Shown piece by piece: positions 11,331-23,406 of a DNA stretch of 64,000 nucleotides. The first letter of the stretch is position 1; each line of letters opens with the position of its first letter. The notes beneath the pieces were generated by a model, which had not been told where the DNA came from, ran no database searches, and worked only from the letters and a program-made list of their open reading frames with translations. The position numbers were made by a program, and so were the translations under genes. The stretch covers positions 186,001 to 250,000 of the forward strand of contig CAJQUW010012687.1 of NCBI GenBank assembly GCA_907163375.1, read 5' to 3'. This stretch comes from Prostheceraeus crozeri. Its lineage: Eukaryota; Platyhelminthes; Polycladida; Euryleptidae.

Positions 11331-12600
11331 GAATTTCAATATGTGGTAAAATCAGTTCGCTTTTTGTGCTGCTACTATCAAATTTATTAGTATGCGCTTT
11401 GTAGTCAACAGATTGTTCACCTCAATAAAACGATAATCAACTAAAAGTAATAAGTTCATTTATTATCGCTACCCATGTCTTTAAAGCAAAACGTTCGAAT
11501 TTAATTCAATCTAGAATCTATTTAAAAAAATCTTTTTCAGGATTAGCATAGCCTGTAAAATCTTCTGAAGTTCGCCAGTGTTAGTTCTTCCATTTTCTTG
11601 GACGATGTCCTTCCTTGGTTACGTATATCGGGAGACTTGGGGTACCGAAATACTGTCCTGCTTTGGCTAGGCTATAGACTTCCTCCCACTTGTCATTGCA
11701 GTAGCAATATGTAGGTGTAAGTGAAATCCAATATACGAAGCATTTCTCCAGCTTATACCTATAAATATTACACATAGTTGGAGAAAAGTTTGGTATATTG
11801 GTGTTCACATACTTACATATTGCGACTGCGATTTACAAAGGTGCCTGTATGGAGCTATTTCTTATAACAAATTTACAAATGCGCTAGTGTGTTGTGTTCT
11901 CAGATTCCCGCAAATAAAGAATTGTTCTGTCTTGTGTACCTATATACGGTACGTGCCATATGGAGACCCTCAGAGAAAAGTCTGATCAGCCATAATTTTC
12001 AATAAAAATTTGTCTAGGTCTCCACAGACCATACAATTTACACGTATTGATTATATTTTATACTTGAAAGCACCTACTAGAAAATATAGCAAAATTGTGC
12101 GACTTCAATTCCTATTACCTAAATAGCACGCAATACATGTATGTCTATTTTATCGAACGAAATCTAACACAAAAACAGGGACGTGTTGAAATTGGAATTT
12201 CAAGTAGAATTACAGTACAAGTTATTGAAATCGATTAAAATTTTTAATAAAAATAAAAATATTTCGTCAAGTAATTAATAACTTTAACAAAATACATTTT
12301 TACTATGTATTTAGAATGTAATTATAACTATAGACAGATTTACTTTACGAAAAACGTATACACTAGATTGGTGCACTAACCCTGATAGTACAGGTGACGC
12401 AAAAAGTACAGTACTTGCAAAAATGGCATAGCGTCCATTGCAGCATTCGGGGCAGTGCCCGAATGTATTTTTAAATATATTCCCCAACATATTTTAATCA
12501 TGTACAATGTGCGCCAGTGACCAAACGCTACATCTTAGGCCTATCTTTCAGTCTTTATTTCATCTTTCCAAGAAAGTTTTTTTTGCCCCGGAGACGTTTT
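11331..12600. other. AT-rich, one weak minus-strand frame
   Basis: A minus-strand frame at 11808-11581 starts just after TTTATAG, a weak acceptor, and ends in a stop after the segment GHRPRKWKN. It could be a terminal exon or chance; no homology was recognised. The rest shows no feature. Confidence 0.3.
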
Positions 12601-13043
12601 GAAGCACGCTATCCCACTAAGAAGAGTCACAAGTCAGATGAAGCACCTGCACTTTTTGAATCTCAACATTTTCGCAAGTGAGCGATAATATTCCACGGAC
12701 GAATCCTGTAAACTTGAATGGAGACTTTGAAGCCGGTAGGAGATCCTCCGCGCTTGAATTATTCTCCGCACGAGATGTGCAGACACGACCGAACGGTAGG
12801 AGAGACAAATATAATCAAAAGTCAAAAGAATCATATGAGTTCCAAAAAGCCAAAGCAAAAAAATAGAAAGGGGTAACGAAAAATAGAAAAGGATAAAAAT
12901 TACATGAATAATTCACAGTCGCATGGTCAAGTACCCATATCGAATCTGTCAAAAGCTTTCAAGGAGGCATCAACTGCTAGTAATGACAAATCGGATAAGT
13001 CATATTTGCTCCACTTAAATAGCACCTTTAAAATACTGACAGA

Positions 13044-13463
13044 TTACAGAAACAAAATGCCACGAAAAGGTACAATAAAAGGCGAATGGATGACTTTTTG
13101 AGCATTTTCAAAATGCCCCAGAAATCGGTTTATGCTGTCATGAACAAGTGGGTTTCCGTACATTTCCACTTTGGTAGAAAAAGCCAAAGAAAAATTTGTG
13201 TCCCCACAAACTTGGACGTCAATCACATATACTGTGTTTCGAGCAACAACAATCAGATCAGGTTGAACAAATGATGATCCTGCGGGAATTTGAGACTCAT
13301 GAAAACTCCTTAAACCTTGCTCACGTGCTAGTTTTTGGAGGTAAGCAACAATTTTGTTGTGACGGGGAATTTTCAGGCCATGGGTTCGTAGACATCTCTC
13401 TATAATATGGTACCCACTTTCTGGTGCATTGCAACCATGTCGGTAGCTCTGTGCTTCTTGCAA
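13044..13463 (-). mobile_element. R2-type LINE fragment: zinc knuckle and restriction-like endonuclease
   Basis: A 139-residue minus-strand frame holds the C-terminal end of a LINE with a restriction-like endonuclease, which nicks target DNA to prime reverse transcription. It reads APESGYHIIERC (remnant of a C-C-H-C knuckle), then HNKIVAYLQKLAREQG, then QPDLIVVARNTVYVIDVQV. The last is the P-D-(12 residues)-D core of the PD-(D/E)XK nuclease of the R2/NeSL group, followed by a Lys-x-x-x-Tyr block (KVEMYGNP). The first knuckle cysteine pair and everything upstream, including the reverse transcriptase, are missing. The segment below 13040 may be a degraded C-terminus. It is distinct in sequence from the related fragment at 50.1-51.1 kb. 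Confidence 0.75.
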
Positions 13464-13716
13464 GGCTTCGTTGGCAAGATATTATTACGCAACTTCAAAC
13501 CACGTATGTAGATTCGGGGGAAGACTTTTGTCTGATTATCAAACCAGTAAGACTATTTCTCATTGCAGTGTTTCATCATCTGACCATCTTTGGAAGTGTG
13601 CAACTTTTTTGATCACACACAGTCCTTAACTCCATTGTATTGGTGGGAACTTTCAATTACATAAAAACTACAGTAGTCCCAATATTATTCAATGAAGTCA
13701 ATGTGAAAAAACTTAA

Positions 13717-16700
13717 CCCTCAGAGACCTAAGGGTGGCCCACTGGACCCCGGAGACACATTACTTTTTGTGCTGATGATAGATATATCAGCTGCTTATAA
13801 ACATGCAAAATCATCATTTTTGACAATGTATCTACTTCATTTCAATTGGATCAGTAGAAGCATGGTAGATAGGTCAAGGGGGTCCTCAGGTCTTAGGGTG
13901 TAGAAATTCCCATTAAAAAATTTGTACTATCAGATGGAAAATGATTTTGTGCATGTCCACGATAGTGCATAATGAGTGAAATTCATGATTACATCATCTT
14001 CGTGCATGTACGCTATGTTAGAAGATCGCAAAATGTGAATATTTTGTTTTGGCTCATGATAGTGCATGACTGGTTGGCTTACATGAACAAATAAATGTTC
14101 GAAATGAAAGCTATCATCATATTCATGGTTCAACACTAAAACATATTGCTGTCAAAGTTTCACAGCAGTAATTGATGAGTTTGGGATCTCCACAGCTGTC
14201 TTAGGGTCTTAAAATGCTGCAATTATGTCTCAGTTTAGGCCTATTTTCGATGGGTATGGATAAATTTGAAACAATGGACAAATGCAAGGGCACTCCTGCA
14301 CAGAATAAATCAATTTCATTAAGATCAACTATCTGAGGCTACATGGCGACAGCAAATATCGTAAAACAGACTCCTCGTGCAACTGATACTGTGATAAATG
14401 TCGCTGAATTACAAAAACAACACATTGTCGCATGTGTTTACTCAGAAGGCTGAAAAGACACTCAGAGGATTATCGCAGTTATATCGACTTACTACTAGGG
14501 TTGGCAAAACTCCGAAGTTTATTTTTTGCTTCGGAGGAAATAAAAAAATCAAATACTTCGCGAAGTTTATTATTCTTGGATGAATACAAAATAATTCCCC
14601 CAGTGCATGATCAGGAATTGTTCGAAGTTCATTTCGCTGGTTATTCTAGATGACATGTAACCTAGAAACAGTCAATATTGGGTATAATTTTTCGAATATT
14701 CAGTTGGCCATAAAACATAGCGGGGTATTTTCTAACTCTTCTTTCTTGAATTTAGAGACACTTCACGAAATCTTGACTGCTTTTGGGCAATGCCCTGAAG
14801 TTGTTGTTTCAGGCTTCAATTCTCAAAAAAAATATTTCTTGGAATTGGTGGGTCCAAATTAGCGAAAACATATACATTGTTTTAACGGGCTGCCGTCGCT
14901 AAACAGTGTTTACACTAAAAATGATTTTATTAAGTGAAGACAATTTCCGGCTGCGTCATTCTGTACATGTAAAAGTCACTCTGATGAGATGTCCAGCCGA
15001 AGACGCTTTCATATTGACTACAGGTAATTTTTTGAGTTCAACTTTCAGCATGGTAAATTCTGATGAGAATTAGAAGATTTACAAGGTAGCATTTTCAGGG
15101 CTATGTCAACATTTATCAGAGTTTATACAGAATATGTTCAGATTATATGACCAGTGCAACGATTGAGCTTATCGACAATGATGGCAATACTACCATACTA
15201 CAATGATCATCGTCATCCTCCTGATTCTCCTCCCTCGTTACCGCATATTCCTGCAGCAATTCTGGTCGCACTCCCATCTCGCCACTGAAGCAGAAGTCCA
15301 CCATCACAACACTTTCTGTTGTGTCGGCTCGCTTCAATTTTTTCATTATAATGGATGACTTCTTATAAGACTACTTCGACTACTATGTACATGTAGCTGA
15401 GATTTCTGATTTAGTATGTTGTCTCTGCTATCATACTTTGTCTTTGAATCAACGAGTGTGATTGCTATTAGAATTAATGGATTACAGGCAATAGCATTCT
15501 TGACATTTTGATAATTCCATAATTTATTAAACCTTCAATTATCACATTTCGTTTGAATAGCCCAATTCAATCACATGCAATACTAATATGCGACCTACTT
15601 CTCCAGTCAAAAGGTTTTTATAATTTTTAGCATACATGTACATTGATAAAATGAGATCGCATCCAATGTAATGAGATTCATTTATGCATCAACATAACTC
15701 TAATGCAGAGACTGAGGATACAATCAGGTAGAAAGCTCTTTTTACATAGCGTACTTTGTAGACTATAGCCGTCATACTCATAAGTCATAACATGCTTAAC
15801 TGACCATACACCATTTACTGTACATATCTACACATACGTTGAATTTTTGGCCTATGTAGGCATATAACTATATATGGCTAAAACACATTCTAGAAAGTAT
15901 AAACTATATATTCAAGTTAAAATTATTCAAATTTGTTATCTGTTGCTGTAAGTCACGTGTTGACTGCAAACTTCAAAGCTGAGAATTACGAGCATTGAGG
16001 GTTCTCAATTAATAAATAACCTATCGGTAATGAACAGGCTGACTATTAACTTTTACTTTAAGCATTGAAATTTTATAAAAACTCAATTCCGCCTCCCTAT
16101 TGAGTATCATTTTAAGTTACAACATGAAAATTTTGCCTCTTCTGGTCTGTTGCCGCACCCCATCCCCCTTTGAGGGTGCCACCTACGGCATTACCACACG
16201 CCACACCACAACATCCAATGCAAATGTGCTACATCTTAGTGCACACATAATATGATCACAAACGCTTGAAGCACATTGTGAGTTGTGATTGTGACTCAGA
16301 TTAGATTTCTGTAGGAATAAGCTCTTTACCGAAAATCTTTACGGACTACCAAATAGTAGCGGTCCTCTGCTATGTATGCAATGTACAGTAAAGAGCGGAA
16401 TAATCAAATGATGAATTGTTTACTCATCGAATCGTAAGTTCCTTGAACGACGAATAAAACAATGACGAGCGTTGCAGCAGTCTTATTTCCGTAACCGCAT
16501 TCATGGTAACCGGGATATGCTTTTGTCTTGATTTGATTGGCTCGTGAAGAAAAATCAGTTATTCTACTGATGAACACCAACTTATCACAGCCTTTAAAGT
16601 AGTAATTAATTCTTAAATGATAAATTAAAGTATATCTTTCATAAGCAGAACTTCGATATCATATCAGTGCATAAGAAAAACGACTTTGTACTCGAAAAAA

Positions 16701-16906
16701 TAAACTTCGGAGGAAATAAAAAATAAACTTCACGAAATATTTCGTGCCAACCCTACTTGGTACACACAAATATCATTGTTTTACTTAAAATCAACTTTCC
16801 TAATGCTCTGATATCGATCCAAGCAGGTAACTAAGAATTTGTAAAAGGGGTCCACGGGATCCCCCTCAGGTCTCAGATGGTGTGAAAAAGCTCAGGTCTC
16901 TGATGG
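13717..16906. mobile_element. piggyBac-like non-autonomous element, copy 1 (interrupted)
   Basis: The left end reads CCCTCAGAGACCTAAGG directly after TTAA (13713-13716). The right end reads GGTCTCTGATGG followed by TAAA (16907-16910), so the ends are inverted and the flanks fit a decayed TTAA duplication, the hallmark of piggyBac elements. An internal inverted block (GGACCCC near the left, GGGGTCC near the right) strengthens the pairing. The same sequence recurs at 42.7-47.7 kb. A hAT element is inserted at 14496-16755. No transposase was seen, so mobility would depend on an outside enzyme. Confidence 0.65.
14496..16755. mobile_element. hAT-like element inside piggyBac copy 1
   Basis: It starts TAGGGTTGGCA and ends TGCCAACCCTA, an 11-bp perfect inverted terminus of hAT type. 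The adjoining octamers CTTACTAC (14488-14495) and CTTGGTAC (16756-16763) agree at 6 of 8 positions, fitting an aged 8-bp duplication. Both ends carry AACTTCG/CGAAGTTT-rich subterminal repeats. A 67-residue minus-strand frame at 15346-15143 with an acidic stretch could be a transposase scrap, but I could not place it. Length is 2260 bp. Confidence 0.7.
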
Positions 16907-16910
16907 TAAA

Positions 16911-17796
16911 TGTTTAAAAAATGCTTACTAAGTGTGTATAAATACCAGAAATAATGTAAAATAATATTTCCTTTCATAAACCTTAGACTATGTTGTATGA
17001 AATTCCTTGATTCATAAAATTTTCGATGTAATCAATGAAAATTCACGAGTAGTTACTAACTGTAATCAATTACATTTGTAGCTAAATAATTGGTAATTGT
17101 AATCAATTATAGTTTCATGGTAGTTGATTCAAGTTTCCACTGTGAAGGGTAGGAGAAAATTTGAATAAACTTCCTCTAAAGCCCAACTAGGAACTCGCCT
17201 TTAGGAAAGAGCTTCATGCCAGAAATTTTAGAAGTGTATTGTGTGGCCTAACAGTATATCATGTATAAAGAAAATCCAATCAAAATATGCATGTATAAGG
17301 AAATGCCGCTTTTACACCTCATAAGCACCAGCATAAAATATAGCATCTATGTCTACATCTGCCAACTTCTGGCGTGAGCACTGACATGTACATGCTTATC
17401 TATATCACAAAGTAGGCCCCTTCTACACATTCATACGTGACATTACTGGATCCTTGAGATTTCCATCTGTAACAGGATACTGGTTTATCTCAGCGGCTAT
17501 CCTGATAGAAGGAGCCGATTTCCAAGGGAAATACACTACTTTCTAAGGTTGCTATTTTGTATTTAAATGGTGACATAAAATTAATTAATCAATGGTATTG
17601 CTTCCCATTTCAGATTATCGCATGTAATTGTAAGAATGTTGACTTTATAAATATTTTTGTTACTCGAACAGATGCATGACGAAAAGTTTTGAGGAACACT
17701 GACGATGTAAGAAATAACAAGCATATTGAAGTTTTCTTGGACTATGATTTCATTGTAATTGCTTCAAGAGAGTAAGAGATGTGTGCATACTGTGTG
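16911..17796. other. Non-coding AT-rich DNA
   Basis: It contains TAATCAATTA-type low-complexity runs around 17040-17120. No coding or terminal-repeat signal was found. Confidence 0.5.
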
Positions 17797-19347
17797 CATG
17801 TTGTGGTCGACCCATGTTGGGTGGCCCGCAACCGATTCTCATATCTTAAGTGGCCCACGGACATTATTTGAATCGACGATGTGAAAATGGCCACTCCGAC
17901 TTTGACCGTTAAAAGGTACTTCTAAGCTTGAGGTTGTTCTTCCTTAGAATTTGCAAAAGCATTAATTAATGATTTATTGAGCAATATGATGGCAGAGAAA
18001 TTTTCATTCGAATGCTGAAACCATGTTCCGTTGGCAATGAATATCTTCTCGGTATTAAGGTTAGTGACATAGCCATCAGCTGCGTGAGTGCTAAGTCTCA
18101 TGGTGTTCGATCCATTGTTCAAAATGCTTCACCACGTGATAAACAACGTTGCAAGTAGCCGATACATGCATAAAATAGGCTATGCAAGAAGGAATCCAAC
18201 CGCATAAAGATGTGTGATTTTTATAAGCCAACTTTTCTGTCTGGATTTACCGTATATACTCGCATATAAGCCGATCTCGCATATAAGCCGACCATCTAAA
18301 ATTGCTTTAGAATTACCAGTTTTTGCAAAAACCCGCATATAAGCCGGTACTCAACTTATCTAATTTTACACTATATTTTTGGTTCATAGAAATTTGTTAC
18401 TGTAAAGATGATAAATGCTTACTTTTATGTTACATACTAAAAGAAATAGAAGAAATTTTTTTATTTCTAAGAAACCAAACCGTGTACCAATGACGTCGGC
18501 TTCATCATTACCTCTAGCTTGGTTACGGCTCGCCACTGGTGACACACAACCAAATAAAAAGGCAGATAGCGATGAAAACGTGTAGCTGGAAAATTGGCAT
18601 TAGTATCTGTCCTTGTGTTCATTTTGTTTTATACGCATATAAGCCGACCCCCTGATTTCAGCATTGTATTTTATACTTCTAAACTCGGCTTATATGCGAG
18701 TATATACGGTAATTTATATACTGCGCCAACTTTGTGATGAATGGCATTGTCACCCGAGTATCGTTAGCGGAGCCTACTAGTGGTTTTCGAAAGCCGTTTA
18801 TGTTTGGATGACGTAAGCCTATGCTTGCTTATGTGCATGTAGTTTAACCAGTTTTTCTGTTGTTTTACATTGTATGGCATGTAGGCGGATAGATGAAATA
18901 TAGAAAGTCATCAAGATGATAGACCGTCATTGATCAATTATTTCCATGAAATAAGGTGATGTTATTCTATTACCAATAAGGTCACATTGCATCACTTAAT
19001 AACACAAAAAAAACTTCCGCAATTAGTTTGGCCTATTCACATTTCATTATTCATGTAGATTTTACAATGTAAAATACAGTTCCGTAAAGAAAACAACATC
19101 TTAGTTGGATACCATGCTGCTGCATGCATTCACAAAGACACTCTTACATTAATTAGATTTACACATACATTTATATGCCATGTGCAACCGCAATGTATAG
19201 TACAGCAGTCGTCAAAATTACACTCAAAAGTATTCAATAAAGGAATTTTTAACATAACTATTTCTGACTTTTAAAACTGGTGACCCGCGAGTCTTCTCGC
19301 GGGCCACTACTTGCCGCCCTCCATCCTAACTTGGTTGGCCACCACTG
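17797..19347. mobile_element. Probable hAT-like element (old) hosting a MITE
   Basis: The right end, read inward, begins CAGTGGTGGCCAACC and then GTGGCCCGCGAGAAG. The left end begins CATGTTGTGGTCGACC followed by GTGGCCCGC, so the termini are similar but diverged. CAGTGGTGGCC-type ends with a nearby GGCCCGC block are common in hAT elements. No clear 8-bp duplication was found. A minus-strand 66-residue frame at 18122-17922 is unassigned. A MITE lies within at 18248-18711. Confidence 0.45.
18248..18711. mobile_element. MITE with perfect 27-bp terminal inverted repeats
   Basis: Positions 18248-18274 and 18685-18711 are exact reverse complements over 27 bases, starting TACCGTATATACTCGC and containing ATATAAGCCGA. 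The ATATAAGCCG core recurs at least twice more on the plus strand inside (near 18280 and 18335, and again near 18640), so the element has subterminal repeats. The ends sit on TA and the flanks share ATT, so the duplication is TA or ATT. No coding capacity. Exact ends imply a fairly recent insertion, younger than the decayed element around it. Confidence 0.85.
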
Positions 19348-19381
19348 CTCTAGTGTACATGCATCATTGGGCAGAAGATGG

Positions 19382-19660
19382 TTATTCTTGAGTCATAGCT
19401 TCATGATCGCGCGTTTTTATCATGGTTTTCCTTAAGCACTGATGTGGGGAGTAGGTGATACGAGGTCTGTTGATGTCATTGAGATCAAAAGGGCGAAATG
19501 CAGATAATGTAAATCTGATAGGAGATTGGTCTGACGATTGTGTGTGAGTGGAAGAGACGTGCTGATCAAAATGTTTGTGGAAGTCAGAAGCAGAAAATCT
19601 GCTACATGCCGGAGTCTTAGTTCGGTCCATGATTACTTTGAAGGAACGCCATAGCCGCTG
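19382..19660 (-). mobile_element. CR1-like LINE fragment: endonuclease-RT linker
   Basis: On the minus strand the frame reads LWRSFKVIMDRTK then FSASDFHKHFDQHVSSTH. This fits the segment between endonuclease and reverse transcriptase in CR1/L2-type LINEs (W-R-x-x-x-x-I-x-x-R, then S-A-x-D-F-x-x-F-F-x-x-K-V). The frame was read out in pieces, and neighbouring sequence up to about 19800 may continue it. It may come from the same family as the LINE at 20142-21709, but is separated from it and not provably the same insertion. Confidence 0.45.
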
Positions 19661-20129
19661 AAGTTTCAGACTCTCAGATTATGAGAGCCACTGAAGCGGC
19701 GACAACTTCTTGCTGTCCAGTCTCCATTGACGGTGATTGACCATCAAACCGTGGAGTGAAGAAATTTTATCAGTCACAACTTTATATCAAGAGTTTGCCT
19801 TCACCATCACTTGCCCACACGACTAGTGACAGACGCTCGAACATTGCGCGATCATGCGATTGACCACGTGCCCCTATTCAACAAAATTTCAGAATGACTC
19901 ACAGACTTAATACTTCCAGTCTGTGATTCATTCATCTATCTGTCAATAATTGCGTAATTGGGTCAGAGGCTACCTTTCGTCTCTCAATAAATTTAGAGAA
20001 TTTAACTGCTTTTCAAGTAATGAACGAAAAGGTGAAACGTGTTTCAACATTTAACGGTTTAGAGATACAATCAAAACTCGAAATTAAGACCGTGAATGAG
20101 CGAAGTCCTTAGAGGCTCTAGGCCTTAGT
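19661..20129. other. Degraded LINE flank and unassigned DNA
   Basis: 19661-19800 may extend the LINE linker fragment. The remainder shows no feature. A copy of the LINE target duplication ends this stretch. Confidence 0.4.
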
Positions 20130-20141
20130 AAAGAGTAAGAT

Positions 20142-21709
20142 AGAAATAGAAAACTTTATTGAATAGAATGGAAATCAGAAAATAGTAAAGTGGTGACACA
20201 GGTTATAGATTGGTTATCATTGTTTAAAGTCATCATTGTACGAGGAAATCATTCGAAAAGAAAAAGGTTCTCGATCGTATTATGAGGAACAGTTAGTCGA
20301 CCAGAATGTAAGCGTGTAGGAATGATGTGCTTCAGAACATGATTTTCACTACTCAAAATATTGTCGAAAAGGTTTAGGGATAAAGTCATAACTCTTTGGC
20401 GGATTGAGGGGAATTCCGAGCAAACACAATCTTTCCCACAAACGAGTCTGTGACAACGACGTTGAAATGTCTCGAAAGGCTTGAGTTCATTTTCACTTAA
20501 CCCACAGAAGACTGGACAACTGTACTCCATCACGGATCTAATGGTCGCACGATAAACATCGATCATTTCAGACCTACTCAGTAAGCCTCGTAGACGACGT
20601 AGTCCGTAAAGTCTTTGGGAACATGCCTGAGTTACCCTCTGAATGTGATCTTTGTGATCTTTCCAGGAACATCTGTCGTTGAAGGTGAGACCCAGGCAAG
20701 TTACTTTCGTGGTAAGAGTCAGCGGCGCACTTTCACGTAAGTTTTCAGAAATACAGCGTGATACCAGCAAATGTTTAGATTTTGATAAATTCAGTCTCAT
20801 ACGGTTCTCGGTGCACCAATTCGATATGTGTGAGATAACTTGGTTGGCGTCAGAAAAGTCAGAGATAAAAGGAATAATCACTGCGATATCATCAGCGTAC
20901 TTCAGCAATGTACAATGGCAAAGTTCAGCGGATAAAAACAGATAATTCATGTAGAAAATGAAAAGTAACGGACCCAATAGTGAGCCCTGTGGTACACCAC
21001 TAGAGACGGAGACAGAGTCACTGTAAATAGACTTCAATCTAACACGCTGGGTACGATTCGAAAGATACGACATTAGCAGGTGACAAATCCAGTGGGAATA
21101 ATACCTCCGAAGTGGGTGCTATGTCTTATTAATTTCCACTAAGGTGATTTTGAGAGATCTGATCGAATGCCTTTGATAGGTCAAAAAATAATGCACTCGC
21201 ACCTTTTTCGAGTCGAGAACTTCGGTAAGTCTGTCGCAAAACTCAATCAGGGCACACGTGGTTGACGATTTGGGGCGAAATCCGAATTGGTCTTCAGAAA
21301 TATAAGATAATATTTTAGGTTTTAAGTCGGAAAGAATAGCTTTTTCCAGTAGCTTTGCAGGAATGGACAACAATGTAATTGGGCGCAAAGAGTCAAGACT
21401 CGAAAAAGATGATTTGGGAATCGGTATCACGATACCTTCTTTCCAGTACATAGGCACGGTTCTCTCTATGATACACGTATTAATCAATTGAGTTATGGGA
21501 GCAGCTAGTATGTGAGCAGCAGTGGAGTATAAGAAAGGGGAGATGCCATCGTTACCAGAAGCTTTATTCACCTTTAGAGACAATAGCTGTTTGCAAGTCC
21601 AGTTGACCTCGACGAGGGAACACCAAACATGAGCACCATCATCAATATTGTAAAAAAAGTCAGTCAAATCCTCATCGTCGTCGTTAGCTTCGTTGAAACT
21701 TGACTAAGC
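20142..21709 (-). mobile_element. CR1-like LINE, 5'-truncated, with 12-bp target duplication
   Basis: Minus-strand reverse transcriptase of a non-LTR retrotransposon. The upper part (21667-21119) reads KASGNDGISPFL, LRPITLLSIPAKLLEKAI and EDQFGFRPKSST. The lower part (21073-20249) reads SGVPQGSLLGPLLF, KYADDIAVI (catalytic Y-A-D-D) and LGLTFNDRCSWKDH, then a C-terminal helical region ending RLTVPHNTIENLFLF. The first catalytic Asp block (F-D-L-S-K-A-F-D) is present just past a frameshift near 21.15 kb, so the copy is dead. The 3' untranslated end has AATAAAG and a pyrimidine-rich tail. AAAGAGTAAGAT flanks it at 20130-20141 and 21710-21721, an exact target duplication. The endonuclease is missing through 5' truncation. 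Confidence 0.85.
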
Positions 21710-21794
21710 AAAGAGTAAGATGCCTTTGGTAACACAAATTGAGAGGATGACCAAGGCTGGGATAGATAACATAAGTCGAATACATTATCCATAC

Positions 21795-22565
21795 CAGGTA
21801 TGTGGAGTCGAAGTCCTATCATTTTTGCTGGAGTCGGATTCGGAGTCCTATCAAATGATAAGACTCCGGCCTATAACTAGACCCGAAATATAACACAAAG
21901 AATTATTTATCCACGTACATATGGCTGTCACTGTCTGGATGTCAGCTTCCTCCGTCAAACAAAAGTACAGAGATACTGCTGCATGCAAAGTTAGCAATAT
22001 TTGAGGGAATGAACCGTGATAGTGAAAAAGGTTTGTCTTTTCACTCGGTGATATAAAGACAAACCTTCCTAGCCTCGATCACACCTACGCACCAAAGGTC
22101 ACATCAGAGACAAAAATGAAATACTAGTTTGTTTGAGAACATTACCTCTTACTACCCTCACGTTAATCGTGTGTGATGGCTCCTCCAAAGCGCATATTAA
22201 AATCGAAAGTGTACTCATATTTTTTGAAGAAGGATGGGGGATTTTCCTGCCTGGTAGAAACTGGAGAAAAACCGTGTGAGGCACACATCAACAAAATGTG
22301 AGAAGGCGAGTCGCATGCATCCAATTTAAATCGACATTTGATAAATTTTCATCGAAATTGATAATTAATACAGCAATGATCACTAAATATATGTTCAGGA
22401 AAGCCTATAAAGATCTATGATGTAGGTTGCCGGGTTTTTTTTTTTAAAAAGCTAGGCTATGCATACTGGCCACCCAGAGTTGGAGTCGGATTCCTATCAA
22501 AAGCCGGAGTCCTATCAACCCCCGGAGTCGGAGTCTTATCAAAATGATAGGACTCCGCATCCCTG
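21795..22565. mobile_element. hAT element, internally deleted, with 8-bp duplication
   Basis: The right end, read inward, is CAGGGATGCGGAGTCCTATC and the left is CAGGTATGTGGAGTCGAAGT. Both are followed by GGAGTCGGAGTC-like subterminal repeats, and ACTCCGGCC/GGCCGGAGT also pairs. Flanking octamers ATCCATAC (21787-21794) and ATCCATAT (22566-22573) match at 7 of 8 positions. These are hAT hallmarks. It retains a fragment of the transposase N-terminus (22176-22360) but little else, so it is non-autonomous at 771 bp. Confidence 0.85.
22176..22360 (+). pseudogene. hAT transposase N-terminus: BED-type zinc finger remnant
   Basis: From the ATG at 22176 the plus strand reads MAPPKRILKSKVYSYFLKKD, then a Cys-containing stretch, an in-frame stop, and HASNLNRHLINFH. 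This is the layout of a BED finger (aromatic S-x-V-x-x-Y-F at the start, Cys pair, then S-N-L-x-R-H-L-x-x-x-H), the DNA-binding domain that opens most hAT transposases. One Cys position and the frame are damaged. It lies in the middle of a short hAT element, consistent with an internal deletion that kept the first coding part. No catalytic region follows. Confidence 0.6.
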
Positions 22566-22684
22566 ATCCATATATGTTCGAATTGAAGAATTTCAACAAA
22601 ATAATATCATCTGTAGGTTACAAAGCACATTTGATAGTGGCGGCACAAAAAACACTAATTTGACCATTTTCAAATTCAAAAAAA

Positions 22685-23215
22685 ATTTATCCTTCTGGGT
22701 GACCTAAAAGTTAACTCTGATTACATCTTCAGATAGAAAATATCAAGTGTAAAACATTCAACCTTTCAGAATTGACGTAGCTGCTGAGAGAAATTGTCAG
22801 CACTGCGTCAAAGATGTCAAAATTGAATATTGTTCGTACATTTGAGATTCAAAGACCACTTTCTCAACCCCTGATTTTTAGATATTTTTTACAATTATTT
22901 GGATGTATGTCATGAATTCCGCTTGGAACATCTAGGATTGGGTATCAATTAAGTTGTCCAATGAGAATTTTCCTCAACTTTGGTACGAGATCGGTGACGT
23001 AAGCTGTCAAAGACAAATGATTTTTCATAAATTCTCTAGAAATAGAAAAATTCGAATAAGTCAAGTGATCTTTCCGATATAATTTTTCTGAAATATTTTG
23101 GATTTCACCTAGGTAGACCCAAAATGATGAAAATATTAGATTTTCAAGAAAATCTAGAACAGAACCTTCGCCACAGGCCATTTGACGATTTGATGCGGAG
23201 TGACCCACTTTTTAA
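22685..23215 (-). repeat. Interspersed repeat family R1, copy 2 (inverted relative to copy 1)
   Basis: Reverse-complement counterpart of 10650-11330, in the opposite orientation about 12 kb away. Both copies keep a short frame containing SSFWVYLGEIQNISEKL (plus strand in copy 1, minus strand in copy 2). That may reflect sequence identity rather than protein constraint. It lies between the hAT element ending at 22565 and candidate host exon D. Confidence 0.8.
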
Positions 23216-23406
23216 AACTTAACGATAGCTAAACGGTATTAACTAGTTTTGAATGAAACTTATCAAAACTTAATGATACGACGCTGTTAACCAGTACATG
23301 TATTAACCGGATTTTGTAAGTTACATTCCTAACTTCGTGTAATTGCCTAAAAGTATGAAAAAAATCGTTTTTATGCTTAAGTTTCCACTGAGAGTTAGTA
23401 ACTTAC

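Noticed and set aside
15143-15346. Minus-strand 67-codon frame as a host gene
   Set aside because: It lies inside a hAT element and has no splice sites or recognisable domain.
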